From: Protonemura montana
Taxonomy: Eukaryota; Arthropoda; Insecta; Plecoptera; Nemouridae
Reading direction: 5' to 3'
DNA: 64,000 bases
Assembly (NCBI GenBank): GCA_947568835.1
Contig: OX387612.1
Location: 12,588,001-12,652,000, forward strand
A model generated the notes under the pieces. The model ran no database searches and had not been told where the DNA came from. It worked only from the letters and a program-made list of their open reading frames with translations. Numbering within the stretch: position 1 is the first letter of the stretch; each line of letters opens with the position of its first letter. Below are positions 23,319-35,572 of the stretch, piece by piece. Both the position numbers and the translations under genes were made by a program.

Positions 23319-25690
23319 TTCAATGAAAGTCTTCAAGTTGTTTACAAATTGGTAGCATCGAGTTTACAGGTAGACCCGAGAAACTCTATGGTGGTAAAGT
23401 TGTATCATTCCCAGGATTACAACATGTAGGAAAATATGGCTGATCTCACAACCATCTAGCAACATTACCCCAAGCTGTCACGTGCTCATGTTGCCACAAT
23501 TTCTGCATCTGATTGGCCATTATCATTGACAGTTTGGTCCCTGGAAATACTATGTATAGTAAAGTAACTATCACTTGTTCCTGAACCCAATGTTGTTACA
23601 CTGATCTCATGACCACAGTGTTAACTAGCACCAACGTAACACCTGCCTACCAGGTTCCCTGCTCACTAACTTTTTCCAAAGCAATAGCCGCGGCACTGGC
23701 TGCGAAAGCTGCAATGTCACACAACAGGGAAATCTCATTTAGATTATTATTTAATTAATATCATTGTCTTCAAATACGCATTCAAAATAAAATCTGACAT
23801 ATTTTATCTTTTTATAATCCGATCATAACTTTTCTATTTCAATTTGTTTAAAGAATGGCTAAAATATGAATTCTCGTGGCGGGATGAAAACGGGCTGTGA
23901 TTGGCTACAAGTAGTTCTGACGTCATTTTGTTGAATCCTTTGCGTTCGCTTCTGTTCCTTGACATCATACTGACGTCAGAGACCACACATTTAGAAGAAA
24001 ATAAAAAAATACGTGTTCATTATCTTCTCACAAAAATAATAATAATAATTTAAAATTTAAAGAGATTTTCCTATTAGCATTTGCTAACTTGTTCACTGTC
24101 AGAAGCCGCTGGTTTCAAACCTGGCTCAATGCGGCTGCGTGTTTGGGTGAAGTGAGGTTAAAGAGACGTTAACTTGTATGACAGTCACGGCAGAAGATGA
24201 GTTATTTTGTGTGATATTTTACCGTTTCTTGCGTTGACATATTTCGGTATAATGTAATAACTATTATCGTGGTCATTATGGAACTACATTTATTAGTAGT
24301 TGACAACCACGGTGTTTTTACGAAAAGTAATGATTTACATAACTTAAATACAAGGCACAAAAAAATGTCACCAACCTAGAATTAGATTAAAAATAACAGA
24401 ATTTACTTTTAAAAACTTAGCAGCATACATTTTTTATAATTAACCAGGCAAACTCTGGTCACAGACGGGAAAAAGATCAATTTCTAAAGAAATTAAATAA
24501 AAAAAAAATAATAAAAAATAAAATAAAAAAATAAAAGATCAATTTAAAAGAAATGGATTTTCCATCGTAGATTTGTAAAAGATTGCAAATGTAATTATTG
24601 TGATATCTATTGTTTATTTTAAGACTGTATTTGATTATTATGTTTTAATCTTTATAAACACGGCGGCGCTAGAATATTGTATTGTAATAAGTGTGTAATT
24701 CCGTGAACATCACGAGTATTCTGTAAAGAGAAATTAAAAATAAAGAATTGAATTGAATTACTAAATAAAACAACTTCATGTGATTACGGGGAAAGTCTCG
24801 TATGGAAACTATTTTTTCTGGATTTTTATTGAAGTTGGAATTCGACAAATCGAGCATGTTATCGACAAAGAATTTACTTATGGCTAACTTTTTTTTAAAT
24901 CTCCACTCGCCAAAATAAACTTCTGAAATTGTACTTTTTCAAGAAGTTCAGAGTAGCGCACAAGTCAAAGTAAATTGATCTCTGAAAAAAGAATGCTAAC
25001 CAAAATTCAAACAGTATTTGAAGTTATATTATTTTACCTAATGTGGAAGAGTCCCAGCTGTGATTGTGACAAATCAGATGGGAAATGTTTAAAGTTAACC
25101 TGTGATGTGCCACTCAAACCATTTACAAAGTCAGAACTGAACTTGGAAGGCGCTTTGGTGAATGTGAATATATTTGAATTGTGTAGAGCATTAATAGCAC
25201 TCAGAGTGAGTGGTGTCCCAGCACCTAATTTCAGATGCATTCACAGGCAAAAGTCCATTTGTTAATAGTAGATGTTATTTATTATTGAATATAAAACTAT
25301 GTTTTTACAAATTGTGTTGTTTGTTTTAATGATTGATAACGTTTCAGAAGTAAGGTCAGATTGTTGAGGTCGCTTTCGATTTCTACGTAATAACAAATCT
25401 GATATTTTTATAAGCTGTCACTGTCAGAAATAATAAAGACTTCAGGGATTTACTTGAATGTGCATTAACTCTGTATAATTGTCTAAAGAAGACAGTGGAA
25501 TTTTTTACCTTCAAACCTGAACCTGTGCAAACAAAAGAGATATTGGTATTTGAAACATGGATATATACTTATATTTTTATAGTGATTGCAAAGTAGCAAT
25601 CGGGTAACTGCCTGTAATGGATGCAAAGCCAGAACTAATTAAACGTAAGCCATTACCTAGATCATGCAAGAACAACAATCGCTGCAGAAA
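23319..25690. other. No gene recognised; AT-rich spacer
   Basis: Contains a low-complexity A/T stretch (about 24490-24540). An open frame at 24975-25265 has no recognisable domain, splice signals or family wording and is not called. Confidence 0.5.
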
Positions 25691-25694
25691 TTTT

Positions 25695-25900
25695 TGTGCA
25701 GTAAAATTCAGTGGTGTTTTCGCTTGGCTTCATTATTGCCGTTGCTCTAGGGTCACTCTGGGTTATCAAGAGTCTGATGACGCAAGGAGCTAAAAAACAG
25801 CAGAATTATCGTCTATCTTAACTAAAGACTGTCTAGACTTTAGGTCTGGAAGGCCATGCAGATGCCACGCCAGTGACGCAGGGAGTTCGCAGTTGACCAA
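25695..25900. repeat. Uninterrupted copy of host repeat family H (empty site)
   Basis: Matches 22205-22298 joined directly to 23093-23210, with one CAAG at the junction (GATGACGCAAGGAGC). It gives the pre-insertion state for the LTR-like element at 22299-23088. Confidence 0.88.
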
Positions 25901-26014
25901 AAATTCAATGAAAGTAGTCAGCTGACAGTTTCCAGAGATCTCTGTCCCAGTGACCTTTTGCTTCTCATCCTGCGATTGTTTAATTCCTAACAACGCTTAT
26001 AATGTCGTATATAA

Positions 26015-27040
26015 CTACGCCTTTTTCTTCCCATGCCGAGAATCGGACATTGTTGTCAAATAAAAACCTTGCTTTTCTCCCCGAGGGACGGAAAGTGGAC
26101 AAAGTTGCTGGTCTTGAGTAAATGTAGATCCATGTTTCCCCAGTCGAGTTCTCCTTCTGCTGGGTGCAGCGAGTCGACTTTCACGACCAAGAGGGGAGGG
26201 AACACCAACCTGCAAAATAAGGGAAACATTAAGACAAGTCAGGATAGCCAACTGTGCCAGACTGGCAACTCTGAAGGAGAATGAGTGAATGCGTCGGTGA
26301 ATGAGTGGATGATGATGAATCTAACCTAGCCTAGAAGAGAAAATTTAACAAAATTAGCGATAAAAAAATGTGTCGCTGGGCTTATATCTGGTTCATTTTT
26401 CAAAAATCCCTTTGCAAATGTCATGACATGCTCATCGTCTGGTTAAAACTGGCTAAAGGCTGGTTCAAACATGCCTGGCATGCACTCTCTTAGGCAGTAT
26501 CTAGAAAAGGCACTCTTATAGGTAAATACAGAAAGATTTGTTTACTAAATTAAGGTCCAACTGTCTTTGTCTAGAATTAGTTGTAAAATGAGTGCTCTTG
26601 AAATTCTTATTCAATTGAGGTAAACAATAGTGACAATTGTTAAAATATTGATATCTAGCATTGCTCTGAATTTCTCCCCTTCAGTAGACATGACATGCTT
26701 TTTTGAAGGAACCTTGGGGACAGTCGCTGTTGTTGGTCTTTCACAAGAGCAGGTCTCCAGCAGCCGTTGACAGCAATCTAGAAGAAAGAATTCATGACTC
26801 AGACATCGACAGCTTCTCATTGGTTTCTCATCAGAGCAATTGTATGAACTTCAACTAACCTTGTGTTAAGTTGTATTGAAAGCAGTAGCAAGTGAGTTGG
26901 TGGTTCTTGAATCTCTAATGCATGCAGTGTTGCTGGTGCTAGTAGCCATCCTTGAGCTGGGCTTGCTGGAACAGAAACAAAGAACCAATTAATACCTAAA
27001 CATAAACTGCATCGAGTAAATTCCAGGCCTAACAATCAAA
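26015..27040 (-). other. Weak exon-like stretches, gene unproven
   Basis: On the minus strand, short open segments sit next to acceptor-like or donor-like sites (TTTTGCAG before about 26215, TTCTAG before about 26778, an AAG/GTTAGT donor near 26863). Phases do not give one clear protein and no family is recognised, so this could be a noncoding transcript or chance. A diverged SINE tail (GGTGAATGAGTGGATGATGA) lies at 26285-26335. Confidence 0.2.
26285..26335 (-). mobile_element. Short tail fragment of the 5S-derived SINE
   Basis: GCGTCGGTGAATGAGTGGAT followed by GATGATGAATCTAACCTAGCC matches the tail of the SINE copies at 47960 and 54030. Confidence 0.7.
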
Positions 27041-27069
27041 CATAAAAAAATTGTTTATTTGGCAGACAT

Positions 27070-27895
27070 ATGGGTCATTCCATGTCAATTCAACCAATTT
27101 TTTTGGAAAATTGACCGTCACCTCTTAGAAATCGACCAAACTTGAAAGGATGATGACCACATCATTTCTCTTGTTGACGTATTTTTTTGTTTGCCTCTGA
27201 GTCAAATGGTTCGCCCGGTACGGCCCCGAAACGGCGGTTCGGCACTGAATTTTGGGGTACACGCGTCTTTTTTCTTTCTCAAATTGCGCCGGCTGTAGAT
27301 AAGATAGATTAATGAAAAAATTTTGTATGAAAGGTATTGAAATTTTGTTTCATAAAACATAAATTTCGTTTAAAAAAAGTAAAAAATCCCCCCCTTCCCC
27401 CTTTTTATTTTTTCTACCCCTATTATCTTTTTAAATACTATTTTGATTTTCTTAAAAAAATTCTATTTGATAGCTATAAGTATAAACTCCATTTTCTGAA
27501 AGTTTCAGAGTGGGACATCGAGGGAATTTTGAGATAAAAATTAAAAAGTATCGCCGTGTGAAAAAAAACGCATGTTTTTACATGTGTTTACGTGCATATG
27601 GGATAGTTCATACAAAATCAACACATCATTAAACCTGACCAACTTTTATATGAAATAAAAGTATGCTTACGCATAAAGTAGACTTAGAACAGACTTTCAC
27701 TATTTTTTTCAAAATTTTGTCCCGCATCATTCATGCGCAGTAGCAGTCCAAACTTGAGCACTTTTCAGTGTTTTGGTTCGCCTTTCAAGACGTTTGGGCT
27801 TCTAGCTAACGACCCGTTAATGATAACGAAAAAATAAAAACACCGATAGAAAGCTGAGAAAATTTAGGAAATGTCGAATTGAAAAAAAATCTTAA
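27070..27895. repeat. AT-rich unannotated segment beginning GGGTCATTCCATGTCAA
   Basis: The first bases resemble termini seen on non-autonomous DNA elements in other animals, but I found no matching inverted terminus or target duplication. No coding content. A long perfect hairpin follows directly. Confidence 0.3.
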
Positions 27896-27956
27896 AAATA
27901 TAAAAACTACCCTTAATGTAGGGGATGTTTGTACATTAAGGGTAGTTTTTATATTT
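27896..27956. repeat. Perfect 25-bp hairpin with an 11-base loop
   Basis: Left arm 27896-27920 and right arm 27932-27956 are exact reverse complements (core ACTACCCTTAATGTA / TACATTAAGGGTAGT), loop GGGGATGTTTG. It could be a foldback terminus or a structured transcript; no flanking context decides. Confidence 0.9.
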
Positions 27957-28065
27957 CACCCAGATGAAGCTGCAATCTGAAGCTTGTCAGCCAGCAACTA
28001 TGTCAGCAACACGATTCAACATTAAGTCTTATAGGAAGGCAGTTGAAAACTTCAACAGACAGAAA

Positions 28066-28510
28066 TTACAGACAGAATAGTCAGGAATAGCATTAAGAGT
28101 CACCTATAGAGGATTGCAGTTCCATAGTCTATTGCCTGAATTGCAATCGCAAGTATTGCCAGTCATAACGATGACTTGCTCCATTACGGAGTTCAGGTCT
28201 CTTGGCAGCAATATTGTGAACAACCTTGTGATCTCGTTAGCTCGCACTTCAATCGACATCAGCGGTATCCTAGAAGCAAAACAAACCCACCCTTAAAACA
28301 TGGAAAGCATCGCAACGGTTGGTGAAGAGAAATTAAGCGTTCAATTAGATGATCCGGTACCCATGCTCAGATTGTTCAACGGCATCGCAGCAAAGGTTCC
28401 GATTCTTACAGAAAGCTATAGGACACCATCGCCTGGCAAGGAATTTATTTCTACACGTAAAAAGGGGATGCAGGCCATAAGCTATCCTTTATCTCTGACA
28501 TAACCTAGGC
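28066..28510 (+). pseudogene. Probable retroelement C-terminal fragment
   Basis: The frame at 28114-28296 (YRGLQFHSLLPELQ upstream, then RTSIDISGI) resembles the end of a LINE ORF2. The segment from 28360 onward recurs at 30685. Function is lost. Confidence 0.35.
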
Positions 28511-28810
28511 GTAACCCTACTAGATTGAATAACAACAATGTCAGGAGACTTACCCAAACAAGTTTAAAATAATCAATCTCATAGGCTGAGAAACCTTGCA
28601 GAATCAGTACGGGAATACTCTCAATGACAAAGTACCGTAACTTAGAAGAATATTGGAGTTAAATAAAACTAGCCAGCATGCTCGCAATGCCGGCTAGGTG
28701 GCTCTTTCCTGCTATTCTGCAGGGCTTCCAACTGATAAAAAATAAATTTCGAGTCCAATTCACGCCGTAAATTTGCGGTAAATTTCGAAATATAATGATA
28801 ATGATCTATA
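28360..28810 (+). repeat. Family C repeat, copy 1
   Basis: Near-identical to 30685-31117, including GGACACCATCGCCTGGCAAG and CTAGCCAGCATGCTCGCAAT, each time directly followed by a family-A start (ACTAGCAG). Confidence 0.9.
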
Positions 28811-28811
28811 T

Positions 28812-30660
28812 TACTAGCAGAACCCGATGCCTAACGGCACCTTAAGATTTTGAGGGATTGTGCATTTTGGTTTTAATGTAAAGCCTCTAATGGGACCACA
28901 ACCAAAAGTACCCCCATTTATTTTATTTGAAATTTGCCGCTTATTTCACTTGGGGTCACTGCATTGTGGAAACTCTGTGAATTCCAAAGTGACCCCGATG
29001 ACAATTTCGAAAACAAACGACGTTGGCTGTCAAAAGATTTCCGTGAAATATTTCTTAGAGAGTGAAACTTGTGAAATTCCTTTTACATCTCCACCAGATC
29101 TTACTAAAAACGTGTTTAAAGAACGGATATGCATTTAAAATTGACAAAATGTAAGTTTTTTCGGTAATATAGTTGTTTGACATTGTTTGAGAACTGTCAA
29201 AACCTTCCCTTGCCAGCCAGTTTTAAATAAAATTCATAACGAAAATCCCATCAAATCACCGTATAAATGTCGCGTTGGGTCGTGCTCTGAAGTCATGTAA
29301 GATTTAAAATTATTCCCAGCAATGTTTGACTGGTTTCTAAAAAGTATTTGACGTTCTAATCCTTTTTGACGTTTAAATATCCTGAATGCACTGCCGCAAA
29401 GATAAGTTTAAGAATTCGTTCACCCTGCAGTGGTCAAAAAACCAAACAAATGAATGCATCTGTCAAACTTTTTGCAAAATTATTTCTATTTCACTTAAAA
29501 CGAACGTAAATAACAGCGTTTGTGCTCAATTTCTTCAATAACTTTCATAGGCATGCATAAACAGTATTACCAAACTGCTGCGGGTGAGTAAAAGGCAAGT
29601 TTTGAATGAAATAAAAATCGAACTGTGAGACATGGCTCCAATTTTCCTAGGCAGGAAATTTCAAACACAATTATCAATATTTCACCAAAAAAACGCTTTC
29701 AAACCACCCTCAAAGTGTCACAATAGGATAGAGATTTTAATTTTGAACAATTATAACCCAATTGCACACGTTTTTAACCAAATTTCGCAATTTAAATCAA
29801 CATGTACAGAAAAATGTTACCCCAGCTGGTCGGTCGCCAGCCAGAGACAAACTAAAAAGTTGAACATCGCCAAATTAAAGCTTTTATATAAGGTTAACTA
29901 GCAGAACCCGATGCCTAACGGCACCTTAAGATTTTGAGGGATTGTGCATTTTGGTTTTAATGTAAAGCCTCTAATGGGACCACAACCAAAAGTACCCCCA
30001 TTTATTTTATTTGAAATTTGCCGCTTATTTCACTTGGGGTCACTGCATTGTGGAAACTCTGTGAATTCCAAAGTGACCACGATGACAATTTCGAAAACAA
30101 ACGACGTTGGCTGTCAAAAGATTTCCGTGAAATATTTCTTAGAGAGTGAAACTTGTGAAATACCTTTTACATCTCCACCAGATATGGCTAAAAACCTGTT
30201 AAATGAACTGATAAGCACTTAAAATTGACAAAATGTAAGTTTTTTCGGTAATTAAGTTGTTTGACATTGTTTGAGAACTGTCAAAACCTTCCCTTGCCAG
30301 CCAGTTTTAAATAAAATTACGAAAATCCCATCAAATCACCGTATAAATGTCGCGTTGGGTCGTGCTCTGAAGTCATGTAAGATTTAAAATTATGCCCAGC
30401 AATGTTTGACTGGTTTCTAAAAAGTATTTGATGTTCTAATCCTTTTTGACGTTTAAATATCCTGAATGCACTGCCGCAAAGATAAGTTTAAGAATTCGTT
30501 CACCCTGCAGTGGTCAAAAAACCAAACAAATGAATGCATCTGTCAAACTTTTTGCAAAATTATTTCTATTTCACTTAAAACGAACGTAAATAACAGCGTT
30601 TGTGCTCAATTTCTTCAATAACTTTCATAGGCATGCATAAACAGTATTACCAAACTCATG
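28812..30660 (+). repeat. Family A repeat, second direct dimer
   Basis: Copy 1 at 28812-29896 and copy 2 at about 29897-30660 (3' part replaced by family C). Same start and interior as 1754-3790. The dimer junction (ATAAGGTTA joined to ACTAGCAGAACC) is identical to that at 2848, so the dimers share a junction rather than arising independently. Confidence 0.9.
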
Positions 30661-30684
30661 CTAACTATACTCATAATAACCCAT

Positions 30685-31117
30685 GCTCCGATTGTTCAAC
30701 GGCATCGCGGCAAAGGTCCCGATTCTTACAGAAAGCTATAGGACACCATCGCCTGGCAAGGAATTTATTTCTACACGTAAAAAGGCGATGTAGGCCATAA
30801 GCTATCCTTTATCTCTGACATAACCTAGGCGTAACCCAACCAGATTGAATAACAACAATGTCAGGAGACTTACCCAAACAAGTTTAAAATAGTCAATCTC
30901 ATAGGCTGAGAAACTTTGCAGAATCAGTCCAGGAATACTCTCAATGACAAAGTACCGTAATTTAGAAGAATATTGGAGTTAAATAAAACTAGCCAGCATG
31001 CTCGCAATGCCGGCTAGGTGGCTCTTTCCTGCTATTCTGCAGGGCTTCCAACTGATAAAAAATAAATTTCGAATTCAATTCACGCCGTAAATTTGCGGTA
31101 AATTTCGAAATATAATG
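30685..31117 (+). repeat. Family C repeat, copy 2
   Basis: Copy of 28360-28810 with scattered substitutions; joined at its left to a truncated family-A unit and at its right to another family-A start (31118). Confidence 0.9.
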
Positions 31118-31215
31118 ATAACTAGCAGTACCCGATGCCTAACGGCACCTTACGATTTTGAGGGAGTGGGCATTTTGGTTTAAACGTGTCTCGAGTTTTC
31201 TTTGATGCCCTATCC
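31118..31215 (+). repeat. Family A start fragment
   Basis: ACTAGCAGTACCCGATGCCT and the next 70 bases match the beginning of the 1.1-kb family, then the sequence passes into the 10-bp minisatellite. Confidence 0.85.
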
Positions 31216-32465
31216 AAAGCCTCTTAAAAGGACCACAGCCATACAATACCATAGAAAACCATTCAATACCAAAGAAACCCTAAGAAAACTATAAAATTCC
31301 ATATAATACAATACAATACCATAAAATGCCATAGAAAACCAAACGAACCCATATAATACCAAACAAACCCATAAAATACCAAACAATATCATACAATACC
31401 AAAGAGTATCTAGAATACCATACAATAATATACAATACCATACAATACCATAGAATACCTAAAAATGCCAAACTATATCATCGAATACCATTCAATTCCT
31501 AACAACACCATAAAGTACCTTATAATACCATAGAAATCCATTGAAACTCATAAATATACCAGAGGATACCAAACAATACCATAAAATAATAAAGAAACCC
31601 ATAGGAACATCATAGAATATCAAATAATACTATCGAATACCTCCAAATACCATAGAGAACCATCTTATATCAAAGAAATCCATACAATTTTATAGAATAC
31701 CATCCAAAAACATTTAATACCAAACAATACCATACAATACCATACAATATCATAGAATACCATAGGAATCAAAAGAATACCATAGAATACCATATAACTC
31801 CATAGAATACCATAGAATAACATACCACTCCATAGAATACCATACAATACCATAGAATATCATAGAATACCATAGCACTCCATATAATACCATAGCATAC
31901 CATAGAATACCATACAATACCATATAATATCATACAATACCATAGAACACCATAGAATACCAAACAATACCATAGAATACCATATAACTCCATAGAATAC
32001 CATAGAATAACATACCACTCCATAGAATACCATACAATACCATAGAATATCATAGAGTACCATAGCACTCCATATAATACCATAGCATACCATAGAATAC
32101 CATACAATACCATAGAATATCATAGAATACCATAGCACTCCATATAATACCATAGCATACCATAGAATACCATAGAATATCATAGAATACCTTGGAATAC
32201 CACAGAATACCATATAACTCAATAGAATACCATAGAATACCATAGTATACCATATTATACCATACAATATCATAGAATACCATAGATCTACATAGAATAC
32301 CATAGAATATTATAAAACTTCATAGAATACCATAGAACACCATAGAATATCATAGAATACCATAGAACTCCATAGAATACCATAGAATACCATAGGATAA
32401 CATAGACTACCAGATAACACCATAAAGTACTATACAATATTATACAATTCCATAGTAAACCATAT
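31216..32465. repeat. 10-bp minisatellite (CATAGAATAC)
   Basis: About 125 units of a 10-bp word with variants CATACAATAC, CATAGAATAT and CATAGCACTC. A higher-order pattern is visible: a block of roughly 120-150 bp (CATAACTC...AACATACCACTC...CATAGCATAC) recurs several times between 31790 and 32220. The aromatic Tyr/Trp/Met-rich open frames on the minus strand are repeat artefacts. Confidence 0.95.
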
Positions 32466-32747
32466 TAAACTTAGATTGCGTATTTGGATTAGATTTGATC
32501 AAACTGCACTCTGTCATTAATGACGTTTTGAATTTAAATACCTGTTGAATGATCACGACATCCTCGAAAATAAAATAAATATCCACGGCGTCCTGATTCG
32601 ATGAAAGATATCTGTCAAATGTTTATCTTTGATCTGTCAATGTCACTCTAAATCTAGTTTTGGCAAAATCATCAATAAAAAACTAATCAAGTGTGTTTTG
32701 TTTGTTTAAAAACCCTATTTAATGTCTTAAGTCCTTTGATTCCCAGC

Positions 32748-33136
32748 TGACCGCGAGGCTACAGAATCGGCGCCCGTAACTCTTCGTCTCCCGAGACCCT
32801 GGTTAAGAATGAAGATGGATACGCTGCTCGACTGACCAATGGTAAGCCAGGATTCGATCAGCATTTTCCACAATAAATCCCCTGCAAAGAATCGTTTCTT
32901 CCAACTTTCCTTGCACTAAACGAGTCCGTCCATCGTTTGCTTGTTTAAATGTCGCATCTCCCCGTCCCAGTGGCGTTGCCAACTGCTGGTACTCGTGACT
33001 AACGTATTTTTTGTTTTGTCTGCAGTTTTTGGTCACGATCAAGGAAAGTGATCGTGAAGACATCGAGGAACCAGAGCGATACGACTTCCCTCAGACAAGA
33101 GACTTACGATGGAATGTGCCGGACCACAAAACTAGA
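32748..33136 (+). other. Candidate exons of an unidentified gene
   Basis: Two stretches with splice-like borders: about 32749-32808 (after CCCAG, before GTTAAG) and 33019-33136 (after CTGCAG, before GTACGC). The second encodes a charged peptide (KESDREDIEEPERYDFPQTR) in one frame. The phases of the most protein-like frames do not match at the junctions and I recognise no family, so the call is tentative. Confidence 0.3.
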
Positions 33137-33361
33137 GGTACGCTTTGAACCATCTTACTTCAGTAGTACTGCATGGATGTCAAGCTCCCTGCTCCAAACT
33201 AAAGCTTTCATTGCAAGATGACATTTCATTTCAAAATGCTAACAATTAGAAATAAACTGATAGCGTGCACAACTACCCTCTCAAAGAATCTGTTCCAATT
33301 CGTGAAATCGACCCCCAGCCTCTTTAACTCACGTGGTACATACTTGAACTTCACCTGAAAA

Positions 33362-33580
33362 AGTTGTTGCTAGCGACCGTCTAGCGGAAACTAATTGAAT
33401 GTGTCGACTAATCCGCGGCCTTCCTTTTCACGCAGGTTTCCACTCAAGCCTTGGTTTACATGGAACGTTGTCCGCGATCTGATTGCTGGTCGCGGTGGGA
33501 CAGAATCCGATCTCCTACCTGCGTCATCGAGACGTCGCTACTGCAGCGTCGATAGATGTAAGTTGGCACGAGCCTTCACA
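33362..33580 (+). repeat. Segmental duplication, copy 1 (contains exon-like block)
   Basis: Essentially identical to 35354-35572. Contains an acceptor (TTCACGCAG) and a strong donor (GAT/GTAAGT) framing 135 bases (33436-33570). Weaker similarity continues on both sides (33333-33925 versus 35323-36000). Confidence 0.85.
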
Positions 33581-33924
33581 TACAAGAATGTACCAAGAAT
33601 GGAGCATATGGGCAAGCTTTATCCAAGTTATTTATCCAAGTTCTCGAGTCCAAGAGAAAATAGTTCTGTTTGCCAGCTCTGCACTTTATCACCGCATTTT
33701 ACAATGTCAATGAAGCAGTGCAATGCTAGCAATAACTACTTCATGATCCCCTAACCATTGAAGAAGTAACTAGTACAAGTTACGAAAAGTCGGGAAATTT
33801 AATTGTCCTTTACTTAGCATTCAAAACCCATTTCAAATAGTTTTTGTTAAAAAAAAGCTAATGTTGCGTTTCGTTCAAAAATTGGATTTGCACTTTGTCC
33901 CAAGTAAACGTAGTTGGCCGAAGC

Positions 33925-35322
33925 ACGTCCCCAGAGTTAAGCAACACTGCGCTGAGTCAGGTATTGGATGGGTGACCATCATACACATGACCAGTTCTGT
34001 TCGGGAGAGAGGTTGGAGGGATGGAAGTTAAGCAACACTGCGCTGAGTCAGGTATTGGATGGGTGACCATCATACACATGACCAGTTCTGTTCGGGAGAG
34101 AGGTTGGAGGGATGGAAGTTAAGCAACACTGCGCTGGGTCAGGTATGGGATGGGTGACCATCATACACATGACCAGTTCTGTTCGGGAGAGAGGTTGGAG
34201 GGATGAAAGTTAAGCAACACTGCGCTGGGTCAGGTATTGGATGGGTGACCATCATACACATGACCAGTTCTGTTCGGGAGAGAGGTTGGAGTGATGAAAG
34301 TTAAGCAACACTGCGCTGGGTCAGGTATTGGATGGGTGACCATCATACACATGACCAGTTCTGTTCGGGAGAAAGGTGGGAGGGATGAAAGTTAAGCAAC
34401 ACTGCGCTGGGTCAGGTATTGGATGGGTGACCATCATACACATGACCAGTTCTGTTCGGGATAGAGGTTGGAGGGATGAAAGTTAAGCAACACTGCGCTG
34501 GGTCAGGTATTGGATGGGTGACCATCATACACGTGACCAGTTCTGTTCGGGAGAGAGGTTGGAGGGATGAAAGTTAAGCAACACTGCGCTGGGTCAGGTA
34601 TTGGATGGGTGACCATCATACACATGACCAGTTCTGTTCTGGAGAGAGGTTGGAGGGATGAAAGTTAAGCAACACTGCGCTGGGTCAGGTATTGGATGGG
34701 TGACCATCATACACATGACCAGTTCTGTTCGGGAGAGAGGTTGGAGGGATGAAAGTTAAGCAACACTGCGCTGGGTCAGGTATTTGATGGTTGCCCATCA
34801 TACACATGACCAGTTCTGTTCGGGTGAGAGGTTGGAGGGATGAAAGTTAAGCAACACTGTGCTGAGTCAGGTATTGAATGGGTGACCATCATACACATGA
34901 CCAGTTCTGTTCGGGTGAGAGGTTGGAGGGATGAAAGTTAAGCAACACTGTGCTGAGTCAGGTATTGAATGGGTGACCATCATACACATGACCAGTTCTG
35001 TTCGGGAGAGAGGTTGGAGGGATAAAAGTCAGTACAGCAACTTCACTCGCCTTGCTTATCAGCCTCTCGACAGCATGGATTTGTGGAGGAATCCTGTTGT
35101 TCGCGTTGTACCGTCCTTTGGAAGGGACGTGATGCCGGTGGTCCCCTTGGTCTTCGACAGAAGTAGGCTACGTGCCGGCACCGGGTTTCCCCTCCTCCCT
35201 TCTAGACTAGGTTAGGTTCATCATCATCCTCATCATCATCCACTCATTCACCGACGCCATTAGACCAGTACCGCATGGCCAGTTGTATAACAGTGCTAAG
35301 TTAAACACCACAAATAATAATA
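33925..35322 (+). mobile_element. 5S-rRNA-derived SINE with 12-fold tandem head (copy S1)
   Basis: Begins with a degenerate 5S-like stretch, then about 12 copies of a 91-bp unit whose first 44 bases match the 5S rRNA internal control region (AAGTTAAGCAAC...TTGGATGGGTGACC); the other 47 bases (ATCATACACATGACCAGTTC...) are not 5S. A unique body (CACTCGCCTTGCTTATCAGC...GGCACCGGGTTTCCC) and an (ATC)n-rich tail follow, ending GTTAAACACCACAAATAATA. 5S-derived SINEs (SINE3-like) are known in animals; the multiplied promoter segment is the unusual part. It sits between the two copies of a segmental duplication. Confidence 0.88.
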
Positions 35323-35353
35323 AGTGGCACATACTTGGAATTGACCTCGAAAA

Positions 35354-35572
35354 GTTGTTGCTAGCGACCGTCTAGCGGAAACTAATTGAATGTGTCGACT
35401 AATCCGCGGCCTTCCTTTTCACGCAGGTTTCCACTCAAGCCTTGGTTTACATGGAACGTTGTCCGCGATCTGATTGCTGGTCGCGGTGGGACAGAATCCG
35501 ATCTCCTACCTGCGTCATCGAGACGTCGCTACTGCAGCGTCGATAGATGTAAGTTGGCACGAGCCTTCACAT
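35354..35572 (+). repeat. Segmental duplication, copy 2 (contains exon-like block)
   Basis: Matches 33362-33580 almost perfectly, including acceptor, 135-base block and donor. Flanking similarity continues to about 36000 (CAAGCTTTATCCAAGTTCTC, TTTCGTTCAAAAGCTGGATT). Confidence 0.85.

Noticed and set aside
24975-25265. 96-codon open frame as a gene
   Set aside because: No domain, no splice context, and an opposing open frame of similar size; no support beyond length.
31210-32303. Aromatic, Tyr/Trp/Met-rich open frames resembling membrane proteins
   Set aside because: Translation of the 10-bp CATAGAATAC minisatellite in several frames; no unique sequence is included.
33436-33570. A selenocysteine TGA in the duplicated exon-like block
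   Set aside because: The frame is not established, no SECIS-type structure was identified, and the gene itself is unproven.
33925-35030. A functional 5S rRNA gene cluster
   Set aside because: Each 91-bp unit holds only the central/3' internal-promoter part of 5S followed by unrelated sequence; the 3' end of 5S is absent and a SINE body and tail follow the array.
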